A DNA stretch of 5,369 nt from Planctomycetota bacterium (GTDB taxonomy: Bacteria > Planctomycetota > B129-G9): contig JAUXGI010000112.1 of NCBI GenBank assembly GCA_030622295.1, forward strand, positions 1-5,369. The letters run 5' to 3'. Each line of letters begins with the position of its first letter. The stretch's first letter is position 1. Under the pieces are notes generated by a model that saw only the letters and a program-made list of their open reading frames with translations, was not told the DNA's origin and did not search any database. This document shows, in pieces, positions 1-5,369 of this stretch. A program made the translations under genes and the position numbers.

Positions 1-84
1 GCCCGCCGAGGGTAATCCGACCGCAATACCTTGTCTGAGGGTTGCTTGCCCTGACGCTCCAAAAATTCTGGTGGGAAATGCGGA

Positions 85-855
85 CTAATCGGCGCGGGGA
101 ATGTTCTCAAGGACTTCTCTGAACTCACCTGCCATCTCTTCACCCGCGCTCTCGCTGACTTCGGCAACGTAACGAATGGTCTTGTCGTAACCGAGTTTGT
201 AGAAAACGTACCTGTGCCTGACCGCGTCTTTGAACGCGTAGCCGTGGAGTTGCTCGGTATATTGTACGCCCTGGTCCACACCCTCGGGGGGCGGGCCTGC
301 CGTCATCAGAACGTCGCTGATATTTTCCCCCAGTTTCGCCGCGTACACACTACCCGCAAACCCCTTCACATAACCGATGCCCCAGACCTTCTGTTGTCCT
401 GATTCCCTGTCTTCAACAAGGGCGAAAACCAGACCAGGCGACCCATAGGACAGGTATCGAGCCTTGGAGCCTTCGGGGCCGACCTTTTCGTAGTCCTTGC
501 CGAGTTTCTCCTCAAGAGCCTCGCGGGAGAATCCCAGGGCGATGCCGGAAGGTTCGGACTCCAGGATCTTTCGCCCGCGTTCGCTGCTAGCTCTGTTTAT
601 CCTCTCAGTTTCTTCATCCGAAACACCCAGACACTCTGCAAGCCTGAGACCCGAGTGGTAGTCTTCCCCGGAAACGATTGCCTTGTACAGGGTGCGTATC
701 TCGCTGCGGTGCCGGCGTACTGTCTCCGGGGAGGCCCCCGCAAGCGCCTCGGCGGAGTAGTATCTTATGGGCCAGTACTTGGCCCTCGCCGATTCCAGGA
801 AAATCGGCGTTGCCGTGTCGACGTGTAGTTTGAGAACGCTGAAAGCCTCCTTCAC
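85..855 (-). CDS. C-terminal part of the same HEAT-repeat protein, separated by in-frame stop
   Basis: This is in the same frame as the upstream HEAT lipoprotein. Coding-like sequence without stops runs from 963 to 856 (36 codons, beginning ALASFGEQF), so it is best read as the tail of that protein. The first possible start after the stop is GTG at 853-855. The nearest SD-like GAGGAG is about 15 nt upstream, too far to make independent initiation convincing. Counting from that GTG, residues 11-40 form a last HEAT-like helix pair (PIFLESARAKYWPIRYYSAEALAG has the usual spacing). Residues 44-100 are helical and charged. Two successive beta-rich stretches follow: 104-168 (ALGFSREALEEKLG, then GSPGLVFALV, then VWGIGYV) and 173-233 (KLGENISDVLMTAGPPP, then YAFKDAVRHRYVFYKLG). 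Both resemble the 'lG.s..dV...lG.P' plus strand pattern seen in many bacterial lipoproteins. An amphipathic helix (FREVLENIP) ends the protein at TAG. It has no signal peptide of its own. It is either a pseudogene remnant or the tail of a readthrough product. Confidence 0.6.
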   Translation of the reverse strand: MKEAFSVLKLHVDTATPIFLESARAKYWPIRYYSAEALAGASPETVRRHRSEIRTLYKAIVSGEDYHSGLRLAECLGVSDEETERINRASSERGRKILESEPSGIALGFSREALEEKLGKDYEKVGPEGSKARYLSYGSPGLVFALVEDRESGQQKVWGIGYVKGFAGSVYAAKLGENISDVLMTAGPPPEGVDQGVQYTEQLHGYAFKDAVRHRYVFYKLGYDKTIRYVAEVSESAGEEMAGEFREVLENIPRAD

Positions 856-963
856 CTTAACGACGTCCGGCTCCTCTTGCAGGTAGGCGATATCTTCGTA
901 AACAATTTTGCTCAGCGTTTCGAGGTCTTCCTCTGTAAACTGTTCCCCGAAGGACGCCAGGGC

Positions 964-966
964 TTA
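964..966 (-). other. In-frame TAA interrupting the HEAT lipoprotein gene
   Basis: The codon is TAA on the minus strand, 879 nt (293 codons) from the final TAG at 85-87 and exactly in frame with both halves. The flanking residues, DLRYPAL before and ALASFGEQF after, read as one HEAT helix. A single base change from CAA (Gln), GAA, AAA, TCA, TTA, TAT or TAC would create it. It may be a real nonsense mutation, a sequencing or assembly error, or readthrough; the sequence alone cannot decide. Confidence 0.8.
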
Positions 967-2751
967 CAACGCCGGGTAGCGCAGGTCGGTTTCTACCGAG
1001 CGGGCGGTACGCAGGAGGGGAGCGACGGCCAGGGGTTTCTTGTCCTCCGCTATCGCTCCGAATAGCGCGCGAACCGCTTCGTCTGGAGCGCCTTCGAGTC
1101 TGCTAAAAAGGTCCTCGAACGCGGTCTCGCGCGCGATTACCCTGGGCGCCTGCAAGGTGGCGTAGTCTCGCACTTCGCCCGGCGGCTCGGTCTTGATTAC
1201 GATTGCCACCTTCTCCATTGCGGCCGGACTGCCTATCCTGGCCATCGCGTTCAGGACGGCCATCTTCACCATATTATTGCCGGCGGACCGGTACACGTCC
1301 CATAACTTCGGTACTGCGGAAGCCACTTCCAGAACGCCCAGCGCATGTACCGCCCTGACTATCGTCTCCGGCGCCTGGTAGGAGGTGAGCATGTTCATGA
1401 AACGCCCGGCTGTCTCTTCATCCTTCAGGTCCCTGATGAGATTGGTTATCCGCGCGAAAATGCCCTCCGTGTCCACGTCACCCGCCAAGTCAATCATGCG
1501 AATATCCATCGAAAGGACCATGTCGATAAGCAACTGTACGGAGTCGCGGTCGGCTATTTGCTCCATGACATCCACCGCGAGTTCCGTAACCTCTTTGTCG
1601 TCGGCGAACGTTATAAAGGCCCTGGCGACCGCCGGTGCAGCCCCGGCGTAAGAAGTCTCCCTGACACGTCTGAGGATTTCCATGACCGCATCCCTGTCGG
1701 AAATGCCGGCACGTTGAAGAACCTCGGCCAGCACCGGCACGGCCTCGGGGATGCCCGTCTCCAGCAGAGACCGCGTGGCCAGTGTCCTGATGTATGCCTG
1801 GTTTGGGTCGTCGGCGGCTTCGCGTACGGCCTCGCTCAGGATTTCCACCGCTTCAACGCTGTTAAGCAGGTGTATGCGCTCCAGCGCCACCTGACGAAAG
1901 AGCGACAGTCTCGGTGCGTTGCGCGTCCTTTCAAACAGCACTCGCGTGCCCAGTTCCGTCTTCGTCTCGCAAAGGACAGTGATGACGATGCTCAGCAGTT
2001 CCTCATCTTCCCTCTCCAGGAATGGAATGAGCGCGGCGGTTGTTTCATTGCGCGGGAATCGCTTGAGAAGCGCCGCGCTCTGCCGTACGACCGACGGGCG
2101 TTCCGAACCGAGATGCGCAAGCGCCGAGGTAAAAATGATGTCCTCGTTATCTTCCATCTCCTGAAGCAGGACAAGCGCCATGTACTGCACATCACGCTCC
2201 TCGCGGTTCAGCCAGCCGACGACAAACGGTGTCGCCTCCCTGCCCAGCGCCAGGAGCGCCTTCGCCGACTCGTCTTCCAGCAGGTCATCCGCAAGGGGCA
2301 TCGCTCCCATCAGGGCGGCCTCAAGTTCGGCCATCTTATCTGGCAACGACGCATCCGACCGACTCCTCAGTTCAGCGGCCTTCTCAACGGAATAGACGGC
2401 GGGGTCCACCCAGCGCCCACCGATGAGTATCTTGCCCGCCGCAGACTGCGCCATCTCTTCACTCTCCAGCCTTTCCTCGGCCCTTTTCAGTATTGCTTCA
2501 ACCTCCGAATCCTGCCGGCCATAATACAGATAGTTCGCGGCTTTCTTGACAATCTGCTCGTAGTCTTCCTTCGCCCCCACATAGAAAGAGCGCTCGAAAT
2601 AAAAATCACCACGCTCGGCCAGTTCGAGCAGTTCATTCCTCATCGTTTCGATTTCGCCCTCTGAAAACCTCGGCTTTGAGTCCCCGCAGCCACACAGGAG
2701 TGCAGACGCGAGAACAGCAATCACGACAAACATGATAAGGCGGTCAAGCAT
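964..2751 (-). CDS. HEAT-repeat lipoprotein, N-terminal part (reading frame cut by in-frame TAA)
   Basis: Predicted envelope lipoprotein acting as an alpha-solenoid scaffold; partner unknown. Residues 1-22 are a lipoprotein signal: a hydrophobic stretch (about 6-19) ending in LLCGC, with Cys22 as the likely lipidated residue (Cys at -2 is slightly atypical). Residues 31-105 are charged and helical, probably coiled. IGGRWVDP (110-117) resembles short G-x-W-V-x-P linkers common in planctomycetal repeat proteins. From about 160 to the end, repeated paired helices fit HEAT or PBS-lyase-like repeats, for example near 163-181, 219-233, 320-348, 388-413, 462-488, 494-520 and 555-582, often with P-x-L or A-V-P-x-L helix starts. 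The ATG at 2751 is chosen because GGGAGGT lies 7 nt upstream and it precedes the signal peptide. The frame ends at TAA in the middle of a HEAT helix (DLRYPAL), and the same frame continues as ALASFGE, so this is probably a truncated product of an 888-codon gene. The HEAT call is firm; the function is unknown. Confidence 0.8.
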   Translation of the reverse strand: MLDRLIMFVVIAVLASALLCGCGDSKPRFSEGEIETMRNELLELAERGDFYFERSFYVGAKEDYEQIVKKAANYLYYGRQDSEVEAILKRAEERLESEEMAQSAAGKILIGGRWVDPAVYSVEKAAELRSRSDASLPDKMAELEAALMGAMPLADDLLEDESAKALLALGREATPFVVGWLNREERDVQYMALVLLQEMEDNEDIIFTSALAHLGSERPSVVRQSAALLKRFPRNETTAALIPFLEREDEELLSIVITVLCETKTELGTRVLFERTRNAPRLSLFRQVALERIHLLNSVEAVEILSEAVREAADDPNQAYIRTLATRSLLETGIPEAVPVLAEVLQRAGISDRDAVMEILRRVRETSYAGAAPAVARAFITFADDKEVTELAVDVMEQIADRDSVQLLIDMVLSMDIRMIDLAGDVDTEGIFARITNLIRDLKDEETAGRFMNMLTSYQAPETIVRAVHALGVLEVASAVPKLWDVYRSAGNNMVKMAVLNAMARIGSPAAMEKVAIVIKTEPPGEVRDYATLQAPRVIARETAFEDLFSRLEGAPDEAVRALFGAIAEDKKPLAVAPLLRTARSVETDLRYPAL

Positions 2752-2757
2752 GATAAT

Positions 2758-2764
2758 ACCTCCC
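2758..2764 (-). promoter_or_regulatory. Shine-Dalgarno site of the HEAT lipoprotein gene
   Basis: GGGAGGT on the minus strand lies upstream of the ATG at 2751, with GGAGG 7 nt from the start codon. It fixes the first ATG as the start, rather than the second in-frame ATG (codon 7, 2733). Confidence 0.75.
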
Positions 2765-2803
2765 GGATTTGAACCATCGGGCCTTTAGCCCGTATCTGTC
2801 AAG

Positions 2804-2832
2804 ATTCTAGCCGCGCCCCGGCCGGAAGTCAA
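2804..2832 (-). promoter_or_regulatory. Sigma70-type promoter for the HEAT lipoprotein gene
   Basis: On the minus strand TTGACT (2832-2827, 5 of 6 to consensus) is separated by 17 nt from TAGAAT (2809-2804, 5 of 6). Transcription would start near 2797, giving a leader of about 46 nt. That leader would begin with a small hairpin (CGGGC/GCCCG arms at 2788-2792 and 2778-2782, 5-nt loop) and then reach the SD. The -35 box lies within an AGTCAAA/TTTGACC inverted repeat (2827-2833 and 2841-2847), so a regulator could bind there. This is a motif match only. Confidence 0.5.
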
Positions 2833-2837
2833 ATGCC

Positions 2838-2905
2838 GGGTTTGACCCGCGACATCTGAGTTTTCTCTGCGAGTTCTCGTGTCGGGGCACAACGGGGTCA
2901 AACCC
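2838..2905. repeat. Inverted pair of GGGTTTGACCC units
   Basis: GGGTTTGACCC at 2838-2848 and its exact reverse complement GGGTCAAACCC at 2895-2905 flank a 46-nt spacer. Each unit is itself nearly palindromic (GGG...CCC) and resembles the core of the adjacent large palindrome (GGGGTCTGACCCC). The arrangement resembles paired REP units (BIME-like), or alternatively operator half-sites between divergent promoters. GTCAAA/TTTGAC occurs three times here, at 2828-2833, 2841-2846 and 2897-2902. Confidence 0.5.
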
Positions 2906-2947
2906 TGATAACACACAAAGGGGTCTGACCCCTTTGTGTGTTATTAG
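2905..2947. repeat. REP/MITE-like palindrome, core GGGGTCTGACCCC
   Basis: Two perfect 18-nt arms (2908-2925 and 2927-2944) are centred on T2926. They extend by a G-T wobble and two more pairs to 2905-2947. The outer arm contains ACACACAAAGGGG. As RNA or single-stranded DNA it would fold into a hairpin of about 20 bp. It sits upstream of both divergent genes and has no T-tract on either side, so a terminator role is unlikely. From memory, GGGGTC(A/T)GACCCC cores occur as dispersed repeats in many environmental bacterial genomes, often near REP-associated tyrosine transposases; none is encoded in this window. The palindrome is seen directly; its repeat-family identity is inferred. Confidence 0.65.
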
Positions 2948-2955
2948 CGAAAGTT

Positions 2956-2985
2956 CTGGCAACGCACAATGTCCATCGTTATAAT
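2956..2985 (+). promoter_or_regulatory. Sigma70-type promoter for the lipoprotein-dnaJ unit
   Basis: A perfect -10 TATAAT lies at 2980-2985. An 18-nt spacer separates it from CTGGCA (2956-2961, 4 of 6 to the -35 consensus). Transcription would start near 2992, giving a leader of about 54 nt before the ATG at 3046. It starts just downstream of the large palindrome. The -10 is convincing; the -35 is weak. Confidence 0.5.
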
Positions 2986-3035
2986 AAACGGTTAACCTTT
3001 ACCGCCGGCGCGGTGGAAACAAGAAATCACCAAAC

Positions 3036-3040
3036 GGAGG
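3036..3040 (+). promoter_or_regulatory. Shine-Dalgarno site deciding the lipoprotein start
   Basis: GGAGG lies 5 nt upstream of the ATG at 3046. It supports this ATG over an in-frame GTG at 2938, which lies inside the palindrome, upstream of the predicted promoter, and would put 36 residues in front of the signal peptide. Confidence 0.75.
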
Positions 3041-3045
3041 AAGAG

Positions 3046-3750
3046 ATGAGAAAAGCGCTTGTGCTCACGATGCTCCTTTTCGCCGCAGGCATTGCGGCGG
3101 GATGTAAGATGTGGGACGGCACTAAAGGCTTCTTCAAGGCCGTGGCGGAAGCCACCGAACCGGAGTACTACTGGACCAGGCAAAAGGTCGCCGAAGACTC
3201 CGGGCAGGACCCGGCGAGGGACGACTCCGCAGCCCGGCTCTCCGACGGCAAAACGGAGCCGATGGAAACGCTCATGCCTTCCGACGTTGCTCGCGCCATA
3301 CCGAAAGGCCGTAGACGCGGTCTGGACTCGCTCAGAGAGATTGACCCGTCCGCATACGGGCGCCGGGCAATACTCAAATCAGACAACGGCGAATGGAACC
3401 GCGAACTGTTTTACGCCCTCCATGAAAACGAAAGCATCACGCTTGAAGTGGAAGGGCCAAAGGTGGTCATGGTGCTGAGCATGTTCAGCGTCAACCGCGA
3501 CGAGGCCCGGGATAACCTGCGCAAGTACATCTACTCATACGAGGACGAAACCGGCAAAATCCGCGAAGAGCCTGCATACTCCTTCAGACGGAAAGACATA
3601 CTGTTCGAGCACACCGAATCTGAATCGGCAAGCACGCCTCACGTATGTGTTATCAGGGTGCCCGAAGGGAAGCACACCTGTACGTTCCGCTTCGGATACA
3701 GCGACGGCGGAGACATACTGCTCAAGTTTTTCGAAGCGATATATCCGTAG
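3046..3750 (+). CDS. Lipoprotein of unknown function
   Basis: A 234-residue predicted envelope lipoprotein. Residues 1-19 are a signal peptide (RK, then a hydrophobic core) ending in the lipobox IAAGC, with Cys20 lipidated. Residues 21-50 are helical with aromatic residues (GFF, EYYW). Residues 50-105 are charged and low in hydrophobics, probably a disordered linker that includes a basic patch KGRRRG (87-92). From about 106 to 234 the sequence alternates like a beta-sandwich: strands near 130-149 (ITLEVEGPKVVMVLSMFSV), a helical insert at 151-163, and a closing hairpin HVCVIRVPEGKHTCTFRFGY (199-218) with cysteines at 201 and 212. The 'VPEGKHT' turn resembles loops in beta-sandwich ligand-binding domains, but I recognise no family. 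The start is set by the GGAGG and the lipobox. It is followed after 20 nt by dnaJ in the same direction, so the two are probably co-transcribed, though a functional link is not shown. The protein and lipoprotein calls are firm; the role is unknown. Confidence 0.85.
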   Translation: MRKALVLTMLLFAAGIAAGCKMWDGTKGFFKAVAEATEPEYYWTRQKVAEDSGQDPARDDSAARLSDGKTEPMETLMPSDVARAIPKGRRRGLDSLREIDPSAYGRRAILKSDNGEWNRELFYALHENESITLEVEGPKVVMVLSMFSVNRDEARDNLRKYIYSYEDETGKIREEPAYSFRRKDILFEHTESESASTPHVCVIRVPEGKHTCTFRFGYSDGGDILLKFFEAIYP

Positions 3751-3770
3751 CCTCGACTTGACTCGCTAAG

Positions 3771-4877
3771 ATGACACAGGAAGACTACTACGAGATACTG
3801 GGCGTCAAACAGAACGCCACGGAAGACGAGATTCGCAAGGCCTATCGCCGCCTGGCGAAGAAGTACCACCCGGACCGCAACCAGAACGACAAGGCCGCCG
3901 AGCAGAGGTTCAAGGACATCAGCAAGGCTTACGACGTGCTGGGCGACAAGAAGAAGCGCGCACAGTACGACCGGTTCCGCGACCTGAGCAGCCGGGGCTT
4001 CGGCGGGCAGGGGTTCGACGTCTTCCAGCAGTTCGGCGGCTCCAAGCCCGGCGCTGCGACCAGGGGCGGCGGAAGGGTCAGAGCCGAGGACCTGGGGGAC
4101 ATCTTCCGCGATTTGCTCGACTTCGGCACGCGGGCACGCTCAGAACAGTATGAGCCGCAAAAAGGCCAGGATGTCTACATCCGCATTGACATACCGTTTG
4201 AGACCGCAATCCGCGGCGGCAAGATGCGCGTACGCATACCCGAAGAGAAAACATGCCCCATCTGCAAAGGTTCCGGCGCCAAGCCCGGGACCAAGATGAC
4301 AAAGTGCAAGGTGTGCGGCGGCCGGGGAAGATTACAGGAAGGACAGGGCGCGTTCGCCTTCAGCAGACCGTGCCCCAACTGTTTCGGTCGCGGCAAGATT
4401 GTCAAGCACCCGTGCACGACCTGCCGCGGCTCGGGCATGGTGCGCACCAGGAAAATCATCTCCGTGCGCATCCCGCCGGGCATAAAAGACCAGGCTAAAA
4501 TCCGCCTGCGCGGTCACGGCAAACCCGGCATAGCCGCCGGGCCGGCCGGCGACCTCTTCCTCCGCATACACGTCCTGCCCCACGGGAAGTTCAGCCGCAA
4601 GGGCGACAACATCTACACCGAGTGCGCCGTGAACATGGTCCAAGCAATCCTCGGCTCAAAGGTTGAAGTCGATACCCTCGACGGGAAAATCAAGGTCAGA
4701 ATTCCGCCCGGCACTCAGCCCGGCAACAAACTGCGCCTGAAGGGACACGGCGTGACATCCAACGGCAAAACCGGCGACATGTACGTGGTAATAAAGGTGA
4801 CACTGCCCGAGAAACTGAGCGCTGAGCAACGCGAACACCTGCTCCAGTTCGCCCGCTCGGCGGGTATCAAAACATAG
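3771..4877 (+). CDS. dnaJ: Class A (type I) J-domain co-chaperone DnaJ
   Basis: Cytoplasmic Hsp40 co-chaperone that delivers unfolded substrates to DnaK and stimulates its ATPase. At 368 residues it is close to the usual 370-380. The J domain spans about 4-69 with HPD at 33-35. A glycine-rich linker (73-120) contains GFGGQGF and [10 protein letters not shown]. The zinc-binding domain has all four C-x-x-C-x-G-x-G motifs, with cysteines at 162/165, 179/182, 201/204 and 215/218. Two C-terminal substrate-binding beta domains follow (about 222-345), then a C-terminal dimerisation helix ([13 protein letters not shown]). The ATG at 3771 fits the J-domain start exactly, although the upstream sequence (CTCGCTAAG) has no real SD, so translation may depend on the lipoprotein gene ending 20 nt earlier. 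The J domain ends YDRFRD rather than the usual YDxxG. No dnaK, grpE or hrcA lies in the window and I see no CIRCE operator, so it could be a second paralogue rather than the housekeeping copy. Confidence 0.95.
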   Translation: MTQEDYYEILGVKQNATEDEIRKAYRRLAKKYHPDRNQNDKAAEQRFKDISKAYDVLGDKKKRAQYDRFRDLSSRGFGGQGFDVFQQFGGSKPGAATRGGGRVRAEDLGDIFRDLLDFGTRARSEQYEPQKGQDVYIRIDIPFETAIRGGKMRVRIPEEKTCPICKGSGAKPGTKMTKCKVCGGRGRLQEGQGAFAFSRPCPNCFGRGKIVKHPCTTCRGSGMVRTRKIISVRIPPGIKDQAKIRLRGHGKPGIAAGPAGDLFLRIHVLPHGKFSRKGDNIYTECAVNMVQAILGSKVEVDTLDGKIKVRIPPGTQPGNKLRLKGHGVTSNGKTGDMYVVIKVTLPEKLSAEQREHLLQFARSAGIKT

Positions 4878-4907
4878 AATGCTCCGTTTTTCCGTCAGGC
4901 TTGAACC

Positions 4908-4934
4908 TCGGGGAACCCCGATAGTCGGGATTCC
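4908..4934 (+). other. Overlapping small hairpins upstream of the pilin-like gene
   Basis: Two mutually exclusive stems share the segment CCCGA (4917-4921). One is TCGGGG/CCCCGA (4908-4913 with 4916-4921). The other is GGAA-c-CCCGA against TCGGG-a-TTCC (4912-4921 with 4925-4934, loop TAG, one C-A mismatch). No T-run follows, so this is a poor intrinsic terminator. It may be a processing or attenuation structure, a short repeat, or chance in GC-rich DNA. Confidence 0.3.
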
Positions 4935-4954
4935 GGCACGGTATTTCCCCCTAT

Positions 4955-4961
4955 AAAGGAG
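4955..4961 (+). promoter_or_regulatory. Shine-Dalgarno site of the pilin-like gene
   Basis: AAAGGAG ends 7 nt before the ATG at 4969 and fixes the start. No convincing promoter lies in the 91-nt gap after dnaJ, so readthrough from the upstream unit is possible. Confidence 0.75.
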
Positions 4962-4968
4962 AGTCGCC

Positions 4969-5369
4969 ATGTCTCAGATACCTGGAAACCCGCCACAGCA
5001 ACCGCCGCCCCCGCCGCCGTCCTACCCTCCGCAAGGCCAGCCGCCGGGCGGACCGCCCTATCCCCCGCAGGGTTACTACCCGCCGCCCAAGAAGAGCCAC
5101 ACAGGGTTAATAGTCCTTATCGTTCTTCTCGGTGGCGGCGCGGTCGTAGGCGTCCTCATCCTTATGAGCATCGTCATCGCGGTCGGCCCACAGATAATGG
5201 CTCAAGTCAACGACATGAGTTGCAAGAGTAATTTGAAAGAGATTTATGCGGCGTTGGAGTTGTATAAAACCAAGTTTGGCGGAGAGTATCCCGACCAGGA
5301 CGGCGACCTCTTCCTGGCGATGCTTTACCGTACGAACATCCTGACTGACCCGGAGAAATTCATTTGCCC
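4969..5369 (+). CDS. Proline-rich, membrane-anchored pilin-like protein, 3' end missing
   Basis: Partial: 133 codons are visible and the frame is open at the window edge. Residues 5-40 are proline-rich with PPP runs and repeated YPPQG units (19-23, 31-35), and KK at 41-42 lies just before the membrane. A single transmembrane segment spans about 46-72 (GLIVLIVLLGGG ... IVIAV); the basic residues suggest a cytoplasmic N-terminus. Outside, MAQVNDMSCKSNLKEIYAAL (77-96), then EYPDQDGD (106-113), LTDP and FICP match the C-x-x-NLK-x-I-x-x-AL ... YP ... l.dp..f.CP pattern that follows the N-terminal helix in planctomycetal and verrucomicrobial pseudopilin-like proteins. The prepilin cleavage motif (GFTLIE type) is absent, so this looks like a non-cleaved relative with a proline-rich cytosolic tail. 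The SD is good. The extracellular part uses more AT-ending codons than the tail. Function unknown; being cut off limits the call. Confidence 0.75.
   Translation, partial: MSQIPGNPPQQPPPPPPSYPPQGQPPGGPPYPPQGYYPPPKKSHTGLIVLIVLLGGGAVVGVLILMSIVIAVGPQIMAQVNDMSCKSNLKEIYAALELYKTKFGGEYPDQDGDLFLAMLYRTNILTDPEKFIC

Noticed and set aside
1..84. Possible gene or terminator downstream of the HEAT protein tail
   Set aside because: Only a 4-bp AGGG/CCCT stem without a T-run is visible, and no start with an SD on either strand. Nothing can be supported.
1345..2664. A 439-codon open frame on the plus strand, antisense to the HEAT gene
   Set aside because: Its translation is rich in Arg, His, Gln and Cys with no domain pattern. 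The opposite strand encodes clear HEAT repeats with a signal peptide, SD and promoter. Long antisense frames are expected in GC-rich coding DNA.
2765..2792. tRNA-like fragment on the minus strand (GGTTCAAATCC plus a CGGGC/GCCCG stem)
   Set aside because: The T-stem does not pair, there is no variable loop between the two stems, and there are no D-arm or acceptor partners. It is a chance T-loop match in the leader.
2797..2802. Perfect TTGACA on the minus strand as the -35 of the HEAT gene
   Set aside because: At 16-18 nt spacing there is no acceptable -10 (CGATGG or GATGGT). The TTGACT-17-TAGAAT pair just upstream is better on both boxes.
2905..2947. The palindrome as an intrinsic terminator
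   Set aside because: It lies between divergent promoters, not at a gene end, and has no T-tract on either side.
2957..2972. Sigma54-type -24/-12 site (TGGCA...) upstream of the lipoprotein
   Set aside because: The GC of a -12 element is missing at the required distance from GG.
2938..3045. In-frame upstream extension of the lipoprotein from a GTG at 2938
   Set aside because: It starts inside the palindrome, lies upstream of the predicted TATAAT, has no SD, and would bury the signal peptide. The ATG at 3046 has GGAGG and a lipobox.
4952..4957. TATAAA as a -10 box for the pilin-like gene
   Set aside because: It abuts the SD, so the transcript would begin only a few bases before the ATG and lose the ribosome site. 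No -35 lies 17 nt upstream.
4656..4970. A 104-codon minus-strand frame over the end of dnaJ
   Set aside because: It lies antisense to the conserved C-terminal domain of DnaJ, with no SD or family resemblance; it is a shadow frame.

Overview
The window is GC-rich bacterial DNA. It probably comes from an environmental planctomycete or a relative in the PVC group. This rests on three soft clues: long HEAT-repeat lipoproteins, a short GGRWVDP-type linker, and a pilin-like protein with the C-x-x-NLK-x-I ... YP ... CP signature common in those genomes. There is no 16S or other firm taxonomic marker, so the assignment is an inference.

Layout. Positions 85-2751 (minus strand) hold one long reading frame for a HEAT-repeat lipoprotein. 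It is split by a single in-frame TAA at 964-966 into a 595-residue N-terminal part and a C-terminal part with its first possible start (GTG) at 855. The frame stays open between the two parts, and the protein character continues across the stop. Positions 2752-3045 are a divergent intergenic region. It has a good sigma70-type promoter on each strand, a cluster of GGGTTTGACCC-type inverted repeats, and a near-perfect 43-nt palindrome with the core GGGGTCTGACCCC that looks like a REP/MITE-type repeat. On the plus strand follow a 234-residue lipoprotein of unknown function (3046-3750), then after 20 nt a class A DnaJ co-chaperone with complete HPD and four zinc-binding motifs (3771-4877). After a 91-nt gap with small overlapping hairpins comes the start of a proline-rich, single-pass, pilin-like membrane protein (4969 to the window edge). 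Positions 1-84 hold nothing I can support.

How the genes fit together. The lipoprotein and dnaJ are probably co-transcribed from the promoter at 2956-2985. The pilin-like gene may be a readthrough gene of the same unit, since no convincing promoter or terminator separates it. The split HEAT protein is divergently transcribed. Apart from DnaJ, the products are predicted to be envelope-attached (two lipoproteins and a membrane-anchored pilin-like protein), but nothing shows a shared pathway. I see no defence system, CRISPR array, RNA gene or complete mobile element. The points most worth a second look are the in-frame stop, the palindrome and repeat cluster between the divergent promoters, and the pilin-like protein that has a proline-rich tail instead of a prepilin leader.
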